Positions 17,706-26,660 of a stretch of 64,000 nt of DNA are shown here, piece by piece. Below the pieces are notes generated by a model, which made no database searches, was not told the origin of the DNA, and was given only the letters and a program-made list of their open reading frames with translations. The translations under genes and the position numbers were made by a program. Position 1 is the first letter of the stretch. Every line of letters starts with the position of its first letter. This DNA is from JALYNX01 sp963749415 (GTDB lineage: Bacteria > Actinomycetota > Acidimicrobiia > Spongiisociales > ZC4RG35), in NCBI GenBank assembly GCA_963749415.1, contig CAVVMG010000001.1:620001-684000 (forward strand). The letters run 5' to 3'.

Positions 17706-20379
17706 ATGACCGACCAGCGAAGTCAGGGGCTCGACCCCGGGGTCGAGGAGCGGCTGATGGCGATCATCGGTGCGGACCCCGGTCTGAGGGACGATCCTGA
17801 TGCTGTGCGCCGGGCGACGGCGATTGCCGGCGCCAGTCGCATCCTGAGCCGGAGCCTGGCCCGTCATCCCCGCCTGCTTACGGGAGACCCCGAGGAGCCC
17901 AATGTCACCCTTCAGGTGCACCGGGCGCTGAGTGTCATCGCCGGTGACGACTTGTCGGGAGCCATCGAACTGACCGCGGCGATGGCTGCCTATTCGCAGG
18001 CCCTGGATCGGATCGTCGAGGCCGCGCTGGCATCGGCACGGGAATCGACTGCGATACGGCATCCCATAGTCGAGGACCTCCGGTTCTCCGTGGTCGCGAT
18101 GGGGAAATGGGGCGCCAATGAGGTCAACTACTCCTCGGACATCGACCTGATACTGGTGCACGCCGATACCGATGACGGTGCGGGGGGGCGGGCGGGTGCA
18201 CTCGCCCTCGCCAGCAGGCTGGTCGCAGTCCTCTCTACCCCTACCACCGACGGTCCTGCGCTCGAAGTGGACCTCGACCTGAGGCCGGAGGGAGCGCTGG
18301 GCCCGCTCAGCCGGACACTCGAGAGCTACGCCCGCTACTACCGCGAGTGGGGTGAGCCCTGGGAGCTCCAGGCCCTGCTCAAGGCGAGGGTCGCGGCCGG
18401 CGACCGCGACCTCGGCGAAAAGTTCATCGAGCTCACGCGAGCCCTGGTTTGGGAGCAGGGTTTGGATGTCGAAGCCCTGAGGAGCATCCGTCGAATCAAG
18501 GAGCAGGTGGAGCAGGGTGCCTCCTCCGCCGACATCAAGCGCTCCCGAGGTGGGATTCGGGACATCGAGTTCTCGGTGCAACTGCTGCAGTTGGTCCACG
18601 GACGCCTCGAGCCAGAGCTGCGGGCTCCCGCCACCCTCGATGCCCTCGACTCCCTCGCCGCCATGGGTTTCATCTCGGCTGCCGACCACGAGCGCCTGGC
18701 GGACGCCTATCGGTTCCTGCGGAACGTCGAACACCGAATCCAACTCTGGGACCTACGCCAGACCCACGACCTGCCAACCGACTCGGCGTCCAGAGCGCGG
18801 ATCGGTCGCTCTCTGGGTTACGAGGCCGAGCCCGACCGCCGCCTCGAGGAGAGGCTGGAGGAAGTCCGATCGGTGGTGCGCGACGCCCATGAGCGGCTCT
18901 ACTTCCGTCCAATCCTCGACGCCCTGGTTGGGTCGCCGAGCGCTCGCCTTGGCGTCGAGGCGGCCGCGCTGCGACTGGGCTCCCTGGGCTTCTCCGACAT
19001 CGCCGGTGCCAAGCACGCCCTGGCGGAGCTGACCGCGGGCCTCAGCCGACGGTCGCGGGCGATGCACCAAATGCTTCCCCTGATGCTCGACTGGCTCTCG
19101 ATCTCACCGAATCCGGACCTGGGGCTCGCCCAGCTTCGAATCGTCCTCGCCAATACATCCGACCACTCGGCTCTGGTGACACTGCTCCAGACCAACCCGC
19201 TCGCCGGGGAGCGACTGTGCCTGCTTCTCGGCACCAGCCGCCTCGTGGGCCAGTTGATCGACCGCATCCCCGAGTTCATCCCGCGGCTCGCCGACGATCG
19301 CCTGCTCGGTGACATCCGCCCCAGGGACGCCGAGATCGAGCGCCTGATCACCCTCCTCGACTCCCGACCCGATCCCGACGCAAAGGTGGGGACCATCCGC
19401 AGGTTCACCCGTCGCAGGAAGCTGCGGATCGCCGCGAGAGACATCCTCGGGGAGGCTCCGGTTGCTGACACCCTCCGCACTTTGTCCGACAGCGCCGACG
19501 CCGCGGTGGCGGGCGCTCTCCACATCTCCGCCGACGGCGATCCGGCGGGTTTCGCGATCGTGGCCATGGGCCGCTGGGGCGGGCTTCAACTCTCCTACGG
19601 GTCGGACCTCGACGTCATGTACGTCTTCGATTCCGACCGCGGCCGGGAGCGTGCGTTGCGCGTCGCCACTGACATGGGGCGGGTTCTCAGCGAGCCTGGG
19701 CGCCACGGCGAGGCCTACACCCTGGACGCCGAGATCCGGCCGGAAGGCCGGCGCGGGCCCCTGGCCCGGTCCCTGGAGAGCTACCGACGCTACTACCAGG
19801 ACTGGGTAGAGCCCTGGGAGCTGCTGGCACTGGTTCGGGCCCGCCCGGTCGCCGGCGACGCCTCCCTGTCTGCATCCTTCAACGACCTCCTCGAGGACGT
19901 GATATGGAGCCGGCCCATCCCGGAGGTGTCGGTGAGGTCGATACCGCGAGATCAAGGCCCGGGTCGAAAACGAGCGCATTCCGGCCGACGAGGACCCGGA
20001 CTTCCATCTCAAATTGGGCAAAGGCAGCCTCAGCGACATCGAGTTCCTCACCCAGGTCATGCAGCTGCGCCATGGGGCGTCGCATGACTCGCTGCGGATA
20101 CCAGGCACGCTCGATGCGCTCAGCGCCCTTCGGAGCCAGGAGCTCCTGACCCGGGACGAGGCAGATACCCTGATCGAGTCCTACGTCTTCTGCACCCGGG
20201 TACGGCTTCGCCTCCACCTCCAGGCGGGCCGCGCATCCGACTCCCTGCCCACCGATCCAGACGAGTTGGTCCGGCTCGCATCATCACTCGGCTTCTCACG
20301 GGCCGCCGAGCTCCGCGAGCACTATCGGCGGGTCACCAGGAGGGCCCGACAGGTATTCGAGAGGAGGTTCTACGAATGA
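17706..20379 (+). CDS. glnE: Bifunctional glutamine synthetase adenylyltransferase/deadenylase (one frameshift)
   Basis: GlnE adjusts glutamine synthetase activity by adding or removing AMP. About 890 aa encode two nucleotidyltransferase domains, with GKWGANEVNYSSDIDLILV in the first half and GRWGGLQLSYGSDLDVMYVFD in the second, each followed by a GlnD-type helical domain (RGGIRDIEFSVQLLQL and GKGSLSDIEFLTQVMQL). The frame is broken at about 19943: one extra C in CC turns VRSIREIKARVENERIP out of frame. The first segment alone would stop at 20087; the corrected gene ends at 20379. Confidence 0.93.
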
Positions 20380-20383
20380 GCGG

Positions 20384-20389
20384 TAGCCT
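20384..20389 (+). promoter_or_regulatory. -10 box (TAGCCT) of the M20 hydrolase gene
   Basis: GGTAGCCT ends 6 nt before the ATG at 20396, in the 16-nt gap after glnE. Confidence 0.5.
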
Positions 20390-20395
20390 CGCCCC

Positions 20396-21553
20396 ATGAC
20401 CCGGTCCATTGAGATCGCCGGGTTGGTGCAGGAAATCACCCCGCAGGCCATCGAGCTGCGTCGCCTTCTCCACCGACACCCGGAGCCCTCACACCAGGAG
20501 CACCAAACGACGGCGCTCATCTCGGCGTCACTCGCCGAGAACGGGGTCACCTTTCATGACCGCACGCCGGCGACCGGGCTCTGGCTCGACGTCGGGGCCA
20601 ATCCGACTGTGGCCTTTCGCGCCGACCTCGACGCACTCCCCATCACCGAGCCGGAAGACAACGTGCCGGTCTCCATCAATCAGGGCTGGATGCACGCCTG
20701 CGGCCACGATGCCCATGCCGCTATTGCTTTCGGCGTTGCCGTGGCCCTGAGTCGGCTCGACCCGGGAGCCGGGGTGCGCGTCATATTCCAACCGGCCGAA
20801 GAGTCCTTCCCCGGTGGCGCTTCCGACCTCGTCAACGAGGGCCTCGTCGACGGGCTCAAGGCGATCATTGCCTTTCACGTCGATCCGTCACTTCCTCCGG
20901 GGCGGATCGGGGCTCGGATGGGGCCGATCACCGCGAGCGCGGACAAACTGACCATCGTCCTCGAAGGCCCTGGTGGTCATACCGCTCGGCCTCACCAAAC
21001 CGTCGACCTCATCGCCGACGCGGCACGTGTGATCCACGAGTTGCCGGGAGCCCTTCGTCGAACCGTCGACGCCCGCAGCCCGTTCACAGTCGCATTTGGG
21101 TCGATCCACGGTGGGGAGGCCGGGAACGTGATTCCCACCCGGGTGACTTTGGAGGGCACGGTCCGCACGTTGGACAGTTCGCTGTGGGGGGCGCTCCCCG
21201 GTCTGATCGACAAGGCACTTGGCTCCCTGCTCACCGCCTCCGGTGCCAGTTACACCCTGCGTTACGCCCAGTCGATACCGCCCGTGATCAACGACGGGCC
21301 GGTCGTCGAGGTCGCGTCACGGGCGCTGACCGCCGCCCTGGGATCGGAAGTGGTCGTCCCGGTCGAGGCCAGCATGGGTGGCGAGGACTTCTCCCACTAT
21401 CTGGACCGAGCACCGGGCGCCCTGTTCCGACTCGGCTCCGGGGGGTTCGTTGGGGACCTCCACTCCCCTTCATTCCGACTGGACGAGGCGGCGATCGGCT
21501 TCGGGATCGAAGCCGCGGTGATCGCACTCGTCGGCCTGGTCGACACCCTCTGA
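20396..21553 (+). CDS. M20 family amidohydrolase (N-acyl-amino acid type)
   Basis: A 385-aa metal-dependent amidohydrolase that removes acyl groups from amino acids or related amides. Metal and catalytic motifs are present: HRHPEPSHQE, WMHACGHDAHAA, AEESFPGGASDLV (catalytic Glu) and SMGGEDFSHYLDRAPGALFRLGSG. The dimerisation domain is the segment around 180-290 with GGHTARPHQTVDLI. The substrate (hippurate-like, indole-acetyl-amino acid or other) is not determined. Confidence 0.88.
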   Translation: MTRSIEIAGLVQEITPQAIELRRLLHRHPEPSHQEHQTTALISASLAENGVTFHDRTPATGLWLDVGANPTVAFRADLDALPITEPEDNVPVSINQGWMHACGHDAHAAIAFGVAVALSRLDPGAGVRVIFQPAEESFPGGASDLVNEGLVDGLKAIIAFHVDPSLPPGRIGARMGPITASADKLTIVLEGPGGHTARPHQTVDLIADAARVIHELPGALRRTVDARSPFTVAFGSIHGGEAGNVIPTRVTLEGTVRTLDSSLWGALPGLIDKALGSLLTASGASYTLRYAQSIPPVINDGPVVEVASRALTAALGSEVVVPVEASMGGEDFSHYLDRAPGALFRLGSGGFVGDLHSPSFRLDEAAIGFGIEAAVIALVGLVDTL

Positions 21554-21586
21554 GCCCGGGGCGCCGGGGGTACCATCTCGGGGTCG

Positions 21587-22321
21587 ATGAAGCCCGAGAC
21601 CGAATCCGGCGACACTCCGATTGGTTACGAGCCTCACATCGGAGAGACCAGGCAGTACTGGCGCGACATCATCCTCGGGCTCAACGACGGGCTGGTTTCG
21701 ATTTTTCTCCTCGTGGTCGGAGTTGTCGGCGGTGGCCTCGACACCAGCCAGGTACTTCTGACCGCCCTCGCCGGAGCGCTGGCCGGAGCGGTCTCCATGG
21801 CTGCCGGCGAATACCTGGCCACGAAATCCCAGGACGAGGTGCTGGAGGCCGAGCTCGCCCTGGAGCGGGTGCACATCCGGGACTACCGCCCCACCGAGAT
21901 CGGCCAGCTCAGGGAGATGTTCTCCGACATGGGAATCGCCGACGAAGACCTCGATGGAGTTGTGAACGCGTTCGCCAGATCTGACGATGCGATGCTGAAC
22001 GCGATGAAGGCCCTCGAATTCGGCTTCGTCGACTCTGAGCGGCGTTCTCCAATCCGGGCGATGCTGGCATCAGGCGGTCTGTTCCTGGTGGGCTCGATCC
22101 CCTCGATCGTGCCCTTCATGGTGTTCGACTCGACAACGGTCGCTCTGGCCTGGGCCACGGTGTTCTCGCTCACCGGGCTCTTCCTCGTCGGCGTGGTCAA
22201 GGCCCGCGTCACCCGGAACAGCTGGCTGCGATCCGGCCTCGAGAACGTGGCGATCGCCGGCATCGGCGGGCTGGCCGCCTGGCTGATCGGGAACGCAATC
22301 GGGGCCGCTACCACGGCATAA
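21587..22321 (+). CDS. VIT1/CCC1-type transmembrane protein
   Basis: A 244-aa membrane protein of the VIT1/CCC1 group, which moves Fe2+ or Mn2+ out of the cytosol. The opening GETRQYWRDIILGLNDGLVS and the two N-terminal helices ending SMAAGEYLATKSQDEVLEAE are characteristic. A cytosolic metal-binding helical region (about 85-145) and three further helices follow. The ATG at 21587 fits the family start. Confidence 0.88.
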   Translation: MKPETESGDTPIGYEPHIGETRQYWRDIILGLNDGLVSIFLLVVGVVGGGLDTSQVLLTALAGALAGAVSMAAGEYLATKSQDEVLEAELALERVHIRDYRPTEIGQLREMFSDMGIADEDLDGVVNAFARSDDAMLNAMKALEFGFVDSERRSPIRAMLASGGLFLVGSIPSIVPFMVFDSTTVALAWATVFSLTGLFLVGVVKARVTRNSWLRSGLENVAIAGIGGLAAWLIGNAIGAATTA

Positions 22322-22343
22322 GCGATTACTGCACGCGTCCTGC

Positions 22344-22372
22344 TTGCAAAAGTTAGCAGCTTGCTCTATGCT
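22344..22372 (+). promoter_or_regulatory. Sigma-70-type promoter of the XRE/HbhA-like pair
   Basis: TTGCAA (22344-22349), a 17-nt spacer and TATGCT (22367-22372) form a good housekeeping promoter. Transcription would start about 22379-22381, at the GTG start codon, so the regulator mRNA is predicted leaderless. Confidence 0.7.
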
Positions 22373-22380
22373 TCGTTCAA

Positions 22381-22752
22381 GTGAACGAGAGCAAGCACAC
22401 GGACCTCGGCGAGTTCATCCGTCAGCAGAGGGAGAGAGCCAATCTCTCTCTCCGCAGGCTGGCTGACACGGCAGGGATCTCCAATCCCTACCTGAGTCAG
22501 ATCGAGCGGGGAATTCGCAAGCCCTCGGCGGAGATTCTGAGCCGGATCTCCCGGGCACTCGAGATATCGGCAAACTCCTTGTATTCCAAGGCCGGCCTCA
22601 TGGATGAAGAGGCCCAATCGCCGAGTGTTTTCGACGCCATCGAGGGCGACGAGCGACTGAGCTCGAGTCACAAGAAAGTCCTAATGGACATGTACCGGGC
22701 GTTGGTAGGTCCCAACGGCTCGGTAACCGAAATGAAAACCAAGAAGGAGTAG
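22381..22752 (+). CDS. XRE family transcriptional regulator
   Basis: A 123-aa regulator with an N-terminal Cro/CI helix-turn-helix (about residues 9-65: LGEFIRQQRERANLSLRRLADTAG and ISNPYLSQIERG). The C-terminal part is short and helical. It starts at GTG 22381, at the predicted transcription start. The next gene begins 3 nt after its stop and encodes an HbhA-like protein. The same order, XRE regulator then HbhA, is found in mycobacteria (Rv0474-Rv0475), so it may control its neighbour. Confidence 0.85.
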   Translation: MNESKHTDLGEFIRQQRERANLSLRRLADTAGISNPYLSQIERGIRKPSAEILSRISRALEISANSLYSKAGLMDEEAQSPSVFDAIEGDERLSSSHKKVLMDMYRALVGPNGSVTEMKTKKE

Positions 22753-22754
22753 CA

Positions 22755-23234
22755 ATGCAGGCCAAGAGCGTTCTGTACGCAACTGTTGGAGCTCCGGTCG
22801 TCGCCGCCCGCAAAGTGGGCGAGGGAGTGACCGTTCTCCGCACCAAGATCACCGACGGAGCCACCGAATACGGCAAGGTCGCCGAGAAGACCATCGACAG
22901 CTGGGCCGTCGAGGGCCAGAAGGTCGTGGACCGGATCAGCGACGGCAAGGTCGTCGACGAGATCACCGCAAAGGTCGACCTCGACGGCGCCAAGGAGCAG
23001 GTCAGCAAGCTGCGCGACCAACTCGAGGACATGCTGGCCACCTGGCGCCAGTCGTTCCGCCCCGAGAAGGCTGCCGACAAGGCCACCGAGGCGAAGGCCG
23101 CTACCAAGGCCCCGGCCAAGCAGCCGGCCGCCCAGACAACCCCCAAGGCTTCTGCCGCCAAGACCACCGGGTCCTCGGCTGCGAAGACGAGCTCGGCGAA
23201 GTCCGAGTCGGCCAAGGCCGACGAGGCTTCCTGA
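22755..23234 (+). CDS. HbhA-like coiled-coil protein with Lys/Ala-rich tail
   Basis: A 159-aa protein without a signal peptide. The first 100 residues are an amphipathic helical region (GAPVVAARKVGEGVTVLRTK; VSKLRDQLEDMLATWRQSF), and the last 60 are an Ala/Lys/Thr/Ser-rich tail (KAATKAPAKQPAAQ, and so on). This plan matches mycobacterial heparin-binding haemagglutinin HbhA, whose Lys-rich tail binds sugars and DNA; sequence identity is low, so the role is inferred from architecture and synteny. A strong ribosome binding site (AAGGAG) precedes the ATG. Confidence 0.65.
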   Translation: MQAKSVLYATVGAPVVAARKVGEGVTVLRTKITDGATEYGKVAEKTIDSWAVEGQKVVDRISDGKVVDEITAKVDLDGAKEQVSKLRDQLEDMLATWRQSFRPEKAADKATEAKAATKAPAKQPAAQTTPKASAAKTTGSSAAKTSSAKSESAKADEAS

Positions 23235-23253
23235 GCTCACTCCTCCTCACACC

Positions 23254-23283
23254 GATCGAGGGGCCCTTCGGGGCCCCTCGATC
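23254..23283 (+). terminator. Strong hairpin terminator after the HbhA-like gene
   Basis: A perfect 13-bp stem (GATCGAGGGGCCC with its complement) closed by a TTCG tetraloop, 20 nt after the stop and followed by ATTTCC. It also lies downstream of the convergent DUF4332 gene and may stop both transcripts. Confidence 0.8.
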
Positions 23284-23303
23284 ATTTCCAGGTGTTCAAT
23301 GGG

Positions 23304-23702
23304 CTAAAGGGTTGGCTTGATCTCCTTGGAGGCCTCGATCCAGCCCTCGACCATCGCTTCCGTGGGCAGGCGCCGCACTACGCGGGCCTCACCGTTCAGC
23401 CCAATGATCTTGGCGAGCAATGCGGTCGGGTTTCGCCGACGCAGGTCGCGCAAAGTGTCGACACCGGCAGCAACCAGCAGCTCGGCGTATTCGGCTCCCA
23501 CCCCCCGCACCCGGAGCAGGTCGGAGTGGTTCACCCATTGCTGGAGATCCTTGGTGTCGAGGTCGAGGAACGCCGCCAGGTCGCCCCGACCCCTGCGGGT
23601 GGATGCGGCCTCGATCAGCCCCTTGCTCGTCCTGATGCCGGCTTTACGCAGCTTGGTTGCTTCCTTGAGACCGATACCCGCCACCTGATCGATCCGAGCC
23701 AT
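23304..23702 (-). CDS. DUF4332 helix-hairpin-helix protein
   Basis: A 132-aa protein made of helix-hairpin-helix-like repeats: IDQVAGIGLKEATKLRKAGI at the start and LLRVRGVGAEYAELLVAAGVDTLRDLRRRN in the middle, as in the DUF4332 family. Such repeats often bind DNA without sequence preference; no specific function is known. The ATG at 23702 is preferred to the TTG one codon earlier. Confidence 0.8.
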   Translation of the reverse strand: MARIDQVAGIGLKEATKLRKAGIRTSKGLIEAASTRRGRGDLAAFLDLDTKDLQQWVNHSDLLRVRGVGAEYAELLVAAGVDTLRDLRRRNPTALLAKIIGLNGEARVVRRLPTEAMVEGWIEASKEIKPTL

Positions 23703-23761
23703 CAATCCCTTCTCCGCTCGACTCCGAGAGCGACGACGACTCTATACCCAGAACAAAACGG

Positions 23762-24358
23762 TCATGCCGGGTGTTTGGGCCTCATCTCGACAACGTCGAC
23801 CTCGGTGTCGACGTCCCGGGGAGCGAGGTCCGAGAACCACACCTCGTTGACCCACTCCGGGTGCGCCTGCCACAGCCGACTGGCCCCTTCGTCCCCCTCC
23901 AGCGACATCAACCGTGGCCACAGGGAGCGGTCGACGAGGACGGGGTTGCCCGATGAATATCTGTACTTGGGGACGCTCACCGGCCGGCCGGCGCGGGCGT
24001 GCGAGGACATGAGCTCGTCCACCACCTCGGTCGACACTCCAGGCTGATCCCCGATCACCAGCAACGCCCGGTCGCAGCGAGAGAGGCGGTTGAGGGCGTC
24101 GAGCCCAACACGGATCGACGAGGCGATCCCCTCCTTCCACTCCGGGTTCTCCACCACTCCGGCGTCACCGAGGTCGGTCTGCTCCAGGATGCGCTCCGAC
24201 TCGTGCCCGACCACCACCCAGATCTCGTCCACGGCGAATTCGGCGGTCCGCGCCACCACGTGGCCCAGGAGGTTGGTGTCGCCCCAGGGCTCGAGTTGCT
24301 TTGGCCGACCCAGTCGCCTCGAGCCACCAGCGGCGAGGATCACAGCGGCCGTCGACAT
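23762..24358 (-). CDS. MocA-like molybdenum cofactor nucleotidyltransferase
   Basis: A 198-aa NTP transferase with the signature AAVILAAGGSRRLGRPKQLEPWG, the acidic metal motif in LLVIGDQPGVS, and SGNPVLVDRSLWP. Relatives (MocA/MobA group) attach CMP or GMP to molybdopterin; the GRPKQL form is typical of MocA, which makes the cytosine dinucleotide used by xanthine dehydrogenase-type enzymes. The two XdhC-domain genes follow in the same direction, which supports this role. TAGGTT lies 7 nt upstream of the ATG. Confidence 0.82.
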   Translation of the reverse strand: MSTAAVILAAGGSRRLGRPKQLEPWGDTNLLGHVVARTAEFAVDEIWVVVGHESERILEQTDLGDAGVVENPEWKEGIASSIRVGLDALNRLSRCDRALLVIGDQPGVSTEVVDELMSSHARAGRPVSVPKYRYSSGNPVLVDRSLWPRLMSLEGDEGASRLWQAHPEWVNEVWFSDLAPRDVDTEVDVVEMRPKHPA

Positions 24359-24365
24359 GCCTGGG

Positions 24366-24371
24366 AACCTA
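24366..24371 (-). promoter_or_regulatory. -10 box (TAGGTT) of the mocA-like gene
   Basis: TAGGTT ends 7 nt before the ATG at 24358. Confidence 0.45.
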
Positions 24372-24375
24372 GCCT

Positions 24376-25131
24376 TCAGAGCCTGGTCGGCTTGCCGGTC
24401 AGGGCCGGCGGCTGATCATTGAGATAGCGCACCGAGATCATCTCGGCAAGGATTGCGACCGCGGTCTCACCGGCGGTGCGGGAGCCGATGTCGAGGCCTA
24501 TTGGGCCATGGATCCGGTCCACCTGCTCCTCGGTGAACCCTGACTCGACCAGCCGCTGCCTTCGTTTTGCCGTCGTCTTCGACGATCCCATCGCCCCCAG
24601 ATAGCGCACCGGCGAGGGGATCACGATCGGCCACAAAGGGTCTTCGAACCTTCGATCGTGGGTGAGCACCACGACGAAGGTCCGCTCGTCGAAAGACTCT
24701 GCGTCGCAGACCTCCCCGGGCCATCCGACCCGCAGCTCGTCGGCCTCGGGAAACCGCTCGGCGGTCACGAATGCGGGGCGAGGGTCGGCCACAACGATGC
24801 TGAATCCGAGCAAGGAGGCATGGCGGACCAGCTCCTGAGCAATGTGTACCGCGCCGAACACGAAGAGCCGGGGTCTGGGGGCGAGCACCTCGAAGAACAC
24901 CTCGCAGTCTCCGTAGTCGAGGGTCACACTCTGCTCCCGATCCATCAAGGCGACGGCGTCAGTCCGCACGGCATTGGAGGTCGGGGCAGGGAGATCGCCA
25001 GCAATCAACGCGCCGCTGCCGTCGAGGACAGCCTTGGCCCCGGCGTCCGATCCCGTGATCACCGTCACTACGGCGCCGCGGAGGTCTTCGTCGACGAGTT
25101 TGGCGGTGGCGTCCAGTATCGGGTCGCTCAC
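24376..25131 (-). CDS. XdhC Rossmann-domain protein (C-terminal half)
   Basis: A 251-aa protein with the XdhC C-terminal Rossmann domain (RLFVFGAVHIAQELVRHASLLGFSIVVADPRPAF; later RYLGAMGSSKTTAKRR and IGLDIGSRTAGETAVAILAEM). XdhC proteins bind and protect molybdenum cofactor and help insert it into xanthine/CO-dehydrogenase type enzymes. The GTG at 25131 overlaps the stop of the N-domain gene by 4 nt, so the two halves form a split, coupled XdhC. Longer readings to 25278 lie inside the other gene and are rejected. Confidence 0.83.
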   Translation of the reverse strand: MSDPILDATAKLVDEDLRGAVVTVITGSDAGAKAVLDGSGALIAGDLPAPTSNAVRTDAVALMDREQSVTLDYGDCEVFFEVLAPRPRLFVFGAVHIAQELVRHASLLGFSIVVADPRPAFVTAERFPEADELRVGWPGEVCDAESFDERTFVVVLTHDRRFEDPLWPIVIPSPVRYLGAMGSSKTTAKRRQRLVESGFTEEQVDRIHGPIGLDIGSRTAGETAVAILAEMISVRYLNDQPPALTGKPTRL

Positions 25132-25436
25132 CACGGCTCGATATAGACCTGGATCGTTCCCCCACAGGCGAGACCAACCGCGAAGGCGTCGTCGTCGGCA
25201 ATCCCGTAGGTCACCAGCTCCGGCTCCCCGGTCTCCAGAACCGACATCGCCCGGACGACCACGTCGTTCTCGACACATCCGCCGGAGACCGAGCCTTCCA
25301 TCTCTCCGTCCGAGGAGACAAGCATCAGAGAACCGGGGCCTCTCGGTGCGGATCCATAGGCCTTGACCACGGTCGCCTTCGCCACCTGCTTGCCCTGCTC
25401 GGCCCAGGTGCGGCGGGTTTCCAGAGTCTCACGCAT
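25128..25436 (-). CDS. XdhC/CoxI N-terminal domain protein
   Basis: A 102-aa protein matching the XdhC_CoxI N-terminal domain: KAYGSAPRGPGSLMLVSSDG and the Cys-bearing MEGSVSGGCVENDVV, with a second Cys in VGLACGGTIQVYIE. The Cys of SGGC is conserved in the family. It is coupled to the Rossmann-domain gene that follows. No molybdenum hydroxylase large subunit lies in the window. Confidence 0.83.
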   Translation of the reverse strand: MRETLETRRTWAEQGKQVAKATVVKAYGSAPRGPGSLMLVSSDGEMEGSVSGGCVENDVVVRAMSVLETGEPELVTYGIADDDAFAVGLACGGTIQVYIEPW

Positions 25437-25469
25437 CGCCAGGAGGCTACCCGGAGCCCGGTCCTGGGC

Positions 25470-26639
25470 TCAGTGCAGGATCGGGAACCGGATGAGGGCG
25501 CCCACTCCCTCGACGTCGAGGGGCGACGCCACCTCGAGCTGGTAGACGCTGCCCCCGGCGGCGACTGTGGCATCCATGGCGGCGGCCACCACGTCGTCTA
25601 CCTGGAACAGGGTGGAGCCGCAGACCGGGCATACCTCGCCGGTCCGGTCGAGGTAGCCACAGGAGTTGCAGATCACGCCAGGCCTGCTGAAGGACCCGGC
25701 GATCACCATCGACTCCACCGCCTGGGCGTTGCACGCCTGAAGGGTGGCCCCAACACCCAATACCGCCAGTCCCCCGCTCCATGCCACATCGCAAACTCTC
25801 CCCGCGAGGGCGGCCTGCCGTTGACGGCGGATCTCCAGGGCCAGTTCTGTCAATTCGGAGCGAAGCGAGGCAGAAGTCATCGTGTTCGGGTTGGCAACGA
25901 AGGTCGCCCGATGCAGCCGGCTCAGATAGGGATGGAGATGGCGGGCGATCTCGTCGGTCGTTTCCTCGTGGCCTCCGATCGCGAGGAAGTCGAACCCGCG
26001 ATCGAGGTGGGACTCGAGAAGCCGGGCCCCGCCATCCCGCCACATCCGGGCCGACTCCTCCTCGGCATGGGCTCTGACGCTTTGCTCCTCGTAACCGCCG
26101 AAGCCGCCGTAATTGGGCTTGCCGATCTCTGCGGTGAGTGGAGGGCCGACCTCTTCGATCATGCCGTCGTTGGCCACGAACACTCGGGTCAGGGCACGGT
26201 CGGCCACGATGACCCCGGCTCGCAACGACCTCGGGGCTGCCCGGAGCGGCCTCAGGTAGGGACGGGGTCCGAGAGAGGAGACACTGGGCACAGAGTGGGC
26301 GAGCGACTCCAGGACGAAGACGTCGTCGATATCCGAGGCGAAAATGGCGTAGCCAGGTGCGACATCGGCTTCCAGCCGATCGGCTAGATCCCTGATTCGG
26401 TCCGAATCGTTGCGGACGCTCTTTCTCACCAGCCGGGCCATGCCCTCGGCGTGGTCCCGGACCGGCTTGAGTAGGTCGGAGAGAAGGGCCGACATGCCAC
26501 CGGGGTTGGGCCGGTCGACATAGACCGTGATCAGGGCGCCAGCTCTGCTCCTCAGGCCGGCAATCGGGTCAGCGAGCAAATCCACCTCCCGCCGCCCCTC
26601 CGCTTGTCCGGGGCGCTCGGAGTCCACTGCCCTTCGCAA
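25470..26639 (-). CDS. Bacterial release factor 1-like (baeRF/VLRF1-type) protein
   Basis: Up to 389 aa, resembling the bacterial archaeo-eukaryotic release factor group. An N-terminal alpha/beta domain (ITVYVDRPNPGG, later AIFASDIDDVFVLESL) is followed by an RNase H-like domain (LRAGVIVADRALTRVFVANDG) and an L7Ae-like domain (about 270-330). A C-terminal zinc ribbon has C-x2-C-x10-C-x2-C (CNSCGYLDRTGEVCPVCG). No clear GGQ loop is visible. Relatives act on stalled ribosomes or nascent chains. The true start may be an in-frame GTG or TTG near residue 19-21 (VDLLADPIAGL). Confidence 0.7.
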   Translation of the reverse strand: MRRAVDSERPGQAEGRREVDLLADPIAGLRSRAGALITVYVDRPNPGGMSALLSDLLKPVRDHAEGMARLVRKSVRNDSDRIRDLADRLEADVAPGYAIFASDIDDVFVLESLAHSVPSVSSLGPRPYLRPLRAAPRSLRAGVIVADRALTRVFVANDGMIEEVGPPLTAEIGKPNYGGFGGYEEQSVRAHAEEESARMWRDGGARLLESHLDRGFDFLAIGGHEETTDEIARHLHPYLSRLHRATFVANPNTMTSASLRSELTELALEIRRQRQAALAGRVCDVAWSGGLAVLGVGATLQACNAQAVESMVIAGSFSRPGVICNSCGYLDRTGEVCPVCGSTLFQVDDVVAAAMDATVAAGGSVYQLEVASPLDVEGVGALIRFPILH

Positions 26640-26660
26640 CCTACTCCGCCGGCGTCGAGG

